The translations under genes were made by a program, and so were the position numbers. From Telopea speciosissima (taxonomy: Eukaryota > Streptophyta > Magnoliopsida > Proteales > Proteaceae), in NCBI RefSeq assembly GCF_018873765.1, contig NC_057925.1, forward strand, positions 9,125,568 through 9,189,567: a stretch of DNA of 64,000 bases. The letters are read 5' to 3'. A model generated the notes under the pieces. That model did no database searches, had not been told where the DNA came from, and worked only from the letters and a program-made list of their open reading frames with translations. Positions within the stretch are counted from its first letter, which is position 1. Each line of letters begins with the position of its first letter. Of this stretch, positions 60,301 to 64,000 are shown one piece after another.

Positions 60301-62108
60301 ATATATCTTACATTAACTTGACAGTTATTGAGAGTAGAGAGTAACACATCTACTGCAATGCAAATAGAAGTATTCATGCAGTGACATCAGTATTGGAATC
60401 ATATTTTGCTAAAACAAGTATACAAAGCATGTTGATATATCAGCTTGTCATAGATACTCTTAAGTCTCATTAAATGCCAAGTCTGCTCGGGACTCATCCA
60501 TGTCTGACAAGCTAACTAAAACACAGAAAACAACCTAGAAATCATTCTAGAGGTTGTCAACACTCTGCTAAAATCCCTTGACATTAATATTGATTTGTGC
60601 AGTACCAAAAGTTTCTATGGAGGAGAGCTGGCAGTTTCTGCCATTCAAATGCAAGGTGATCTGCTACCCAGCCCAGCCAAAAGAATTTCCTTGAAGAGAG
60701 ACCAGAATCCCAACACAATGCACCACATGAGGGCCCATCTATAGGAAAAGGATGTAGTTAAACCAAGGAAAAATCACATGTCACCAATTAATGCCACTTA
60801 ATTCTCGTATGTCAGTAAAATTCTAAGCTTCTGATCCTCCGACAGAATGAAGCACTACACTCTCTTGACCATTTCGATGAGCTAGAATAAATTCAATGAC
60901 ATACATATCAGCGTAACATCCTTGCCTTCACCAGATAGTAAACCTCACTGCCTCTCAAGCCAGTTAAGACATTGGGGCATGAGCCCTAATGCAAGATGAT
61001 CCATTGGGTTGTCAATCTATGTCAATCCCCATGTTTGACACAAGCCAAGGACCGTCCGTTAGGCCATTAAATCGACCTCTTCCAACAACCCTGCTTAACT
61101 CATAAACCAAACAACTCAAACAAATGCCCGAGTCCTTCATCTAGGCCTCAACCCCAAGCAGGTAGTCAGACCCCAGTCAGTTCCACACATGGAGCCATGA
61201 TGGCACCAGCTTTTGTCATAATATGCAATATTTTAGAAGTGATATTTGTTAGTTGAATAAACTAATAACAATGGATATGGGGTTGTGTTTGACAGCGGCT
61301 GTCAACATGGCCAAAATGCAAGACTGTCTTCTATCCAGATACAGTCTGGTATTGCCTCATAAGCAATCCCCAGTCGAGACAAGGTATATGGGATGTGTTT
61401 TTGACAGGTGGATATACATGGCCAATCTGTGCCAGAAATCTCCACCTTAAAATGGAGTCTTCTATCCAGATACATTCTGTATGCCACATCAGCACTTCGC
61501 ATGCAAGACAACTCGTATTGAAAGTGAAAAGAACTGCCGGGACAACTCAGGGGCCCCAGAGAAAAATAAAGAACTAGAAAATGGAAGCAAAAATGGATGT
61601 GAAATGTATAGAAGCTCTACTAGCAATGTAAAGTCAAAGATGATAAATTTAGATTTGTTTTCATCTCACTGGAAAATTAATTAGTGTCCCAGGGCCCCAA
61701 TATTTTAGAGCAGCAAGATCATATGCTCTAGCTGCAGCCTCTTCCTCATCATATGCACCTACAGAAATATCAGTTCAAAGAAGGAAAAAAAGATAAATGT
61801 TAATAGATAATGTAAGAATTATTCAACCTATTAGTTACAAGAGTAGCATATAGTTCACCAACTTACCCAAGTAAACTGGCAAAGTAGACCATTCATCCGA
61901 CCATTTTCCATGCACATCATTAAAAAATGTCAGATTTTGCAAGAAGAAAAAGTAAAAACAATACCTATCCTAATATGGCTTGCTTTGGTCCCCATGTATC
62001 CAAACTGGAAAAAATTCAAATTTACCTTGCTTTCCCTTCTTATTCTGGTTTTGGTTCCAGGTAGTTTTGTCCCAAAGATGTGCTTCATAGCGTCCCGTCC
62101 ATCTATGC
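34391..62108 (-). CDS. AP2-like ethylene-responsive transcription factor (At2g41710 type), exon 1 missing
   Basis: Eight minus-strand exons splice in phase with GT-AG borders: 62026-62108, 61867-61875 (9 nt), 61670-61758, 43555-43628, 43431-43481, 35581-35657, 34645-35330 and 34391-34444 (stop 34391-34393). In order they encode [14 protein letters not shown] of the AP2 domain; VYLG via the micro-exon; [20 protein letters not shown] and [46 protein letters not shown]; the diverged second-repeat region [16 protein letters not shown]; a long C-terminal exon with [19 protein letters not shown], an Asn/Lys-rich low-complexity stretch and an [12 protein letters not shown] block; and [13 protein letters not shown]. 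The family is nuclear and DNA-binding, in the AP2/ANT/WRI-like group. The first exon (ending in the YRGVTR part) must lie right of 64000. Introns are swollen by a copia element and a LINE nest, yet all exons here remain open. Confidence 0.93.
35940..36760. repeat. TCGAGATATC-type degenerate repeat blocks in an AP2-gene intron
   Basis: 35950-36080 and 36595-36745 contain repeated variants of ACTCGA, TCTCGAGAT and TCGAGATATC around an oligo-T stretch (about 36045-36055). The style matches the blocks at 23930-24320 and 32700-33420. No coding sequence. Confidence 0.6.
37209..37343 (+). repeat. 5' LTR of the copia element
   Basis: Starts TGTTGTAATATGGG and ends GGAATTCAACA. A TTATAAATAAAG box lies near 37290. 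Very short for a copia LTR. Confidence 0.92.
37781..38730 (+). pseudogene. Copia gag remnant
   Basis: The open frame 37781-38242 carries the retrotransposon gag N-terminal motif ([19 protein letters not shown]) and stops at a TAG where a Gln or Trp codon is expected. Further stops follow. In another frame at 38601-38650 the nucleocapsid zinc knuckle [14 protein letters not shown] (C-x2-C-x4-H-x4-C) is still readable. Gag would form the cytoplasmic particle; this copy cannot. Confidence 0.8.
38774..40363 (+). pseudogene. Copia protease and integrase remnants
   Basis: 38774-39022 encodes the aspartic protease active site ([12 protein letters not shown]). 38952-39578, in a shifted frame, encodes the integrase zinc-binding region ([10 protein letters not shown], then C-x2-C near 39447) and the first catalytic block ([11 protein letters not shown]). 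39728-40363 encodes the third block ([20 protein letters not shown]) and the [15 protein letters not shown] region typical of copia integrase C-termini. Frameshifts near 39000, 39560 and 39700 break it up. Confidence 0.85.
40402..42180 (+). pseudogene. Copia reverse transcriptase and RNase H remnants
   Basis: 40402-40890 encodes the RT entry region ([41 protein letters not shown]) and ends in a [15 protein letters not shown] lies near 41090. The YVDD catalytic box is intact at 41226-41237. 41378-42049 encodes RVT_2 and RNase H ([39 protein letters not shown]). A stop at 42047 precedes the C-terminal QLADILTKR. In-frame stops near 40890, 40940, 41125 and 41270 inactivate it. Confidence 0.88.
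42189..42323 (+). repeat. 3' LTR of the copia element
   Basis: 135-bp copy of 37209-37343 with a few substitutions, directly after the polypurine tract. Confidence 0.92.
42329..42855 (+). repeat. Probable LTR remnant beside the copia element
   Basis: Holds a GACTTAGGCATCAGAG motif followed by a C-rich run (42738-42760) and a GC-rich tail ending in CAACA. This resembles the R/U5 part of the solo LTR at 6626-7249, which has ACTTAGGCATTGGAGAG. The 5' end may continue left of the copia insertion (around 37199), so the copia element may have landed inside an older LTR. No target duplication was confirmed. Confidence 0.35.
44540..45417 (+). mobile_element. Solo LTR inside the LINE reverse transcriptase
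   Basis: An 878-bp segment starts TGTTGGTGCTCTTGG and ends GGCTTTCACA, flanked by perfect 5-bp GACAA duplications (44535-44539 and 45418-45422). Removing it and one GACAA copy rejoins the LINE frame (FDN then ISMASELAN). The 3' end (CACCCCCTCCCCTCTCAG) resembles the U5 end of SIRE/Maximus-like copia LTRs; that assignment is inference. No internal sequence remains. Confidence 0.85.
45430..46028 (+). pseudogene. RT palm region of the RNase-H-bearing LINE
   Basis: Frames 45430-45837 and 45804-46028 overlap and encode [31 protein letters not shown] (the RQG-PLSP motif) and LFADDIFIF, then a thumb-like region with [10 protein letters not shown] one-base shift near 45800 separates them. A catalytic FADD remains readable. 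Confidence 0.8.
47284..48601 (-). pseudogene. RTE reverse transcriptase and C-terminal domain
   Basis: Four minus-strand frames read in order: 48248-48601 ([47 protein letters not shown]), 47963-48217 ([29 protein letters not shown]), 47578-47793 ([36 protein letters not shown]) and 47284-47577 ([27 protein letters not shown]). These are standard RTE landmarks. Stops separate the frames, and the catalytic Asp pair is changed to Asn-Asp at 47926-47938. Confidence 0.85.
48738..50516 (+). CDS. L1 ORF1 protein (DUF4283 and CCHC zinc knuckle), intact
   Basis: An uninterrupted 592-codon frame. After a Pro/Ser-rich N-terminus, residues about 65-225 form the DUF4283 domain of plant LINE ORF1 proteins ([48 protein letters not shown]). 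A CCHC_4-type zinc knuckle follows ([14 protein letters not shown], near residue 250). The C-terminal half is low-complexity Ser/Pro-rich. ORF1 proteins bind the element's RNA and chaperone it. The TAA stop overlaps the ORF2 ATG (TAATG at 50514-50518), pointing to coupled translation of ORF2. The frame has no lesions. Confidence 0.92.
   Translation: MATPGSAPVSPSPPLVPTLHPPVSQPLPWSTIVAAGSSSPSDGLPLHFVPSSSAGSSKVVFCPPDLLSNEAKLWEDCLVGNFLGPRPPFPIVKLSLSKQWRPQGTLDTFLLDNGFFIFKFSSSLDKSRALEGGPWLVGKSPIFLRQWTRQIQLRRLDLSSIPLWITLPGLPLHFWCTDGLSLIGSAFGNPLFSDLHTRRKDRLAFARICVEVSAAETLPSFITVNEGEGHSFEQEVHYDWLPPQCLVCKTFGHDSQHCTPIVKPLEADGPDPRCNSVSLVGDGPASSGIVPLDRAAISANGGVETINLHSKVAPSSSRGRSRSRFRHRNQRRKKKPSESTNELSQSLQKPWADGQNRFSLLASTEVAKLLSCPEKPQFEILPRSRSHMAGDPTVEPSILGFGLENGVALASKSSTAPLSCSATPLISGDCGSPLPDSEATLSLFSPALSNPATPTLADLAHVGPLLVDLPPPCGLLGSSLSANLFEPGSFNPDPSTPLPNSSNGLGCPNLSSSSSRAGLISLLGPGPCPMNPSSSSPAPCSSPVSSLAHLPPPPPPIAPYGSSYRRRHHSETRSRAVLTRLLEPSLPLQPLS
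50516..53674 (+). pseudogene. L1 ORF2: endonuclease, reverse transcriptase, zf-RVT
   Basis: Starts at the ATG overlapping the ORF1 stop. 50516-51412 is an APE-type endonuclease ([34 protein letters not shown]). At about 51405 the frame jumps straight to [15 protein letters not shown], with the usual linker between endonuclease and RT missing. 51393-52040 encodes RT ([53 protein letters not shown]) and ends in a TGA (52038) where CGA (Arg) is expected. 52071-52502 has [28 protein letters not shown] and intact FADD (52380-52391). A frameshift near 52430 leads to 52417-52941 (RINPSKT, YLGIPL). The last part, 52961-53674, holds zf-RVT ([34 protein letters not shown]). Confidence 0.9.
54328..54515 (-). 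mobile_element. Short LINE-tail insertion in the RTE element
   Basis: A 10-bp duplication (54318-54327 and 54516-54525) brackets 188 bp with a T run of more than 40 nt (54333-54374), the poly(A) tail of a minus-strand copy. Removing it rejoins the RTE frame (KDCFKTWQ then MTND). The body is too short to assign beyond a 3' tail of an L1-like element. Confidence 0.75.
54568..54775 (+). mobile_element. Second short LINE-tail insertion in the RTE element
   Basis: An 18-bp perfect duplication (54550-54567 and 54776-54793) brackets 208 bp ending in an A-rich tail (AGCAAAAAAAACA). The insertion lies only about 25 bp from the duplication of the neighbouring short insertion. The size and tail suggest a severely 5'-truncated LINE copy or a SINE-like unit. 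Confidence 0.8.
55200..56972. other. Probable mitochondrial DNA insertion (NUMT)
   Basis: The RTE endonuclease is interrupted between SQIDFFL (55150) and FAVAYDF (about 57000) by 1.77 kb unlike anything else here: G+C-richer, with CGGAAAG/CCGAAAG runs, AAGCAAGCAAGTAAG repeats (56085-56110), and a tract at 56870-56965 (GGTCGGTCCGTGACCCC, GATGCCGAAGGCGTCC, TAGTTCCTACGGGGTGGAG) that I associate with plant mitochondrial intergenic DNA. No target duplication was found, as expected for end-joining capture. It includes a minus-strand frame with a CCHC knuckle (56431-56664). The organelle assignment rests on memory of sequence style. Confidence 0.55.
56431..56664 (-). pseudogene. Retrotransposon gag zinc-knuckle fragment
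   Basis: A 77-codon minus-strand frame ends with [15 protein letters not shown] (C-x2-C-x4-H-x4-C), preceded by [16 protein letters not shown]. This is a nucleocapsid knuckle of an LTR retroelement gag. It lies within the mitochondrial-looking block; plant mitochondrial genomes often contain such nuclear-derived retroelement pieces. Nothing else of the element is present. Confidence 0.5.
57570..58795 (-). other. 5' leader region of the RTE element
   Basis: This region lies between the first endonuclease frame and the right target duplication. It contains two T runs (58291-58310, 58348-58360) and GA repeats (58445-58462) and no convincing open frame. By position it is the RTE 5' UTR or promoter region. 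Confidence 0.45.
59185..59826 (+). pseudogene. LINE RNase H domain
   Basis: A 213-codon open frame with [17 protein letters not shown] (first catalytic Asp), [17 protein letters not shown], and [15 protein letters not shown] (catalytic Glu). The usual IESDS-like block is degraded here ([11 protein letters not shown]). The C-terminus reads [16 protein letters not shown], where N..AD..A is expected. It would remove RNA from the RNA-DNA hybrid during retrotransposition, but key residues look lost. The poly(A) tail follows 40 bp downstream. Confidence 0.8.
59875..61669. other. AP2-gene intron, right part, with a diverged tandem duplication
   Basis: Unique A+T-rich intron. At 61265-61350 and 61380-61480 two diverged copies share GGATATG, TGTGTTTGACAG, ACATGGCCAA and GTCTTCTATCCAGATACA-TCTG in the same order. 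No coding function is apparent. Confidence 0.45.
61867..61875 (-). CDS. 9-nt micro-exon of the AP2-like gene
   Basis: On the minus strand TTTACTTGG lies between a TTTGCCAG acceptor and a GTAAGT donor. Joined to the flanking exons it completes V-Y-L-G of the first AP2 domain. A 9-nt exon at this point is known in AP2/WRI-type genes. It is too short for homology or ORF methods and fixes the reading frame of the domain. Confidence 0.9.
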
Positions 62109-62288
62109 CTGTCATTTAGCAGACAGAAGAACCATTTTACAAGATTAAGGACTTACGAAGTAAAAGCTAGCAATAGTGAAAGATAATCAGTTGCAGAGGT
62201 GAAACCCAGCATCTCAGAAGTTTGGCTATTCCTGTATTCTCCTATAATATTTGGTAGCTAAACTGCAGCATCGATTACATTAATTTAC

Positions 62289-62499
62289 CCTTAAATCCCT
62301 CATCCTAGGTGCAAGCTGAAGGATTTCTCCAACCCCTTCCTCTGCAGCGTCATTTCTAAGCACAAAACCAAATTCACAAAACTATCGCAGAAAAGATCCT
62401 GACTACAGTTGCTAACTTATGCATAACCAACAAGATATAAGCCAAGAAAGATCAAGGGAGTAAATATACTAACTTAATAATATCAAGAGCTGCTCCACC
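62289..62499 (-). other. Two unassigned exon-like segments joined in phase
   Basis: On the minus strand, 62474-62499 (26 nt, after a TTTCAG acceptor) encodes GGAALDII plus two bases of a Lys codon and ends at a GTTAGT donor. 62289-62355 (67 nt) completes that Lys and encodes NDAAEEGVGEIL, then QLAPRMRDLR, ending at GTAAAT. Splice phases agree, which is unlikely by chance. The segments lie in the AP2-like gene just upstream of its HRWTG exon and on the same strand, but do not belong to an AP2 domain. Family not recognised. They may be alternative or cassette exons, or a nested gene fragment. Confidence 0.4.
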
Positions 62500-64000
62500 C
62501 TGAAATGTTGAATATAAGCCACAATAGACCATAAATCATAAAAAGAGAAATAGCAAATGGGAAGCAATTAACACCAAGAGGGAATCAGACATCGCTTAGA
62601 AAGGAAATACTCAACTCTTACTATTTCAGACAAGAGGACTTGTACACTCTTAAATGCTGCATCATGTCAATTAATTCTCCAAACCAACTTATTGAATGGC
62701 TTGTCGTGTCCTACCAACATAAAGCCTTAATGACTTATCCCACCAAGGACATTTACTAGTCAGACGAACACCTAGGGAACATACCAGTAGGATTCTCACA
62801 TAACTGTAGTTGGCTGTGGAGCTACCTTATAATTCTCAAATAGCGTTGTCACTCAGACTTGGCACCCCATAATTAAAGTTCCAATGTAGTGAACTCAACC
62901 TTCTCCTGCAGACTTATGAGTCGAATTTTACAAACCCACCAAAACAAGTTCCCACACAATCAAACAAGTCAATTTCTCAAGTCAATCAAATGAAATCAAG
63001 GCCACGTGTTGAAGACCAACTAAACCTAGAGATGATTGCATTTCACCAAGTCCAATCCTAACAAATTCTTCATCACGTGGTAACATTCTTTTACCTTTGG
63101 AAAGGTGGAAGTATCATGTTTGGCCTGCATTAAGTTCTACCCTAGAGCAAGAACTAGTTCTTGAGTTAGTTCCAAGGCTTTACTGGGTGCTTCACTTTTG
63201 TTTTCTTGATTACAGCCTTCAGTATGTCCAGCATTCCCTAGTCTCTTACACCTTAGTTTGAATTGGCAAACCTTTTAAGTTATATCAACTGAGAAAAGAG
63301 GTGACCCAAACAGATTAAAAATAACAAGTAAACATCAAAATCAGATAATGTTATAGCTAATATACATGGCATATGAATAATATTTAACTAGCACTAGACC
63401 TACATTGGATTTAAAAAGTATGGTGTCATCAAAATAAATTGGTTCTTCCCTAAAAGATCTACAATATGAATCAAGGTTTCAGCTAAACGAAGCAAAACTA
63501 GTATTGTACAGAAACCTTATAGGTACACTCTTAAAAGCAACTAAGTTTGTCCTTTCTCTGCAAAGCTAAAAGACAGTAAATTTATCTTCTGTTATAGCTA
63601 TTTCTGATTACAGTAAAATGGAACAATCTCCATACTCCCACTTTACCAAACTGTTCTGGGTTCCAGGGTTCTAATCATTTCTAGTTCCAGTCTACATACG
63701 GAGACTCAAGCAAGACAACTGCGAAAGTGAGCTAATCCAATTGAAATTTTCTGGACCCTCAATCGTCGATCCCATCATAACTAGAGATTGAAATGCATAA
63801 ATTACAAGAGTTGAAGTAATATACTTACTTTGGCTACTGTTAACGTATGCATTTAGTAGTACCTGAACCCAAACCCAGGATCGGACTTTTGATGATTTGA
63901 ACTCTACCAACCAGCATACAGTTCCAATACAATTCAAAGCATTTAATAAAAATTGGAATTTTCACACTCCTCAGTTTCAGTGATTGAAAATGTTGTTGGT
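62500..64000. other. AP2-gene intron 1, right edge
   Basis: A+T-rich sequence with no recognised exon. The exon encoding the start of the AP2 domain is not found, so intron 1 is at least 1.9 kb and the promoter lies outside the window. Confidence 0.5.

Overview
This is nuclear DNA of a flowering plant, probably a eudicot or a related early lineage; the species cannot be told from the window. The evidence is GT-AG introns splitting recognisable plant genes, a plastid transit peptide, plant-type L1 and RTE LINEs, a Ty1/copia element, MULE and MITE debris, and an A+T-rich intergenic background. No tRNA, rRNA, CRISPR array or bacterial-type operon was seen.

Host genes. (1) The minus strand at 77-5592 carries the 5' three exons of a RETICULATA-RELATED (DUF3411) plastid membrane protein gene, which runs off the left edge. 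(2) The minus strand at 14457-16541 carries the last four exons of a villin-4-like actin-binding protein, including the headpiece. (3) The plus strand at 26647-26898 carries the last two exons of an ABCA1-like ABC transporter. (4) The minus strand at 34391-62108 carries eight coding exons, including a 9-nt micro-exon, of the AP2-like transcription factor related to Arabidopsis At2g41710. That gene is stretched to more than 27 kb by transposons, and its first exon must lie beyond 64000. ABCA1 and the AP2-like gene are also neighbours in Arabidopsis (At2g41700/At2g41710), so their convergent arrangement here looks like conserved microsynteny. A 100-N assembly gap (23550-23649) lies between the orphan villin and ABCA1 fragments and may hide the rest of both.

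Mobile DNA dominates. 6.2-7.5 kb is a TIR element whose CCA microsatellite is split by a solo LTR. 9.4-13.1 kb holds three TIR elements in a row; one carries the promoter, leader and first exon of a RanBP1 gene with an in-frame stop. 17.8-20.7 kb is a non-autonomous LTR retrotransposon. 28.3-31.7 kb is a 5'-truncated L1. 37.2-42.3 kb is a decayed copia element with 135-bp LTRs. 43.7-59.9 kb is a stack of nested insertions. In that stack an RNase-H-bearing L1 was entered by a solo LTR and by an RTE LINE. The RTE was then entered by a nearly complete second L1 (15-bp target duplication), by two short insertions (10-bp and 18-bp duplications), and by a block that looks like mitochondrial DNA. Nearly every join can be read from its target-site duplication, so relative ages can be ordered.

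I found no convincing new enzymatic or defence system. The most unusual observations are the datable nest inside one AP2-gene intron, the RanBP1 capture, several well-spliced but unidentified exon-like segments, and a dispersed family of degenerate TCGAGATATCTCGA/GATACGATAC-type repeat blocks built around oligo-T cores.
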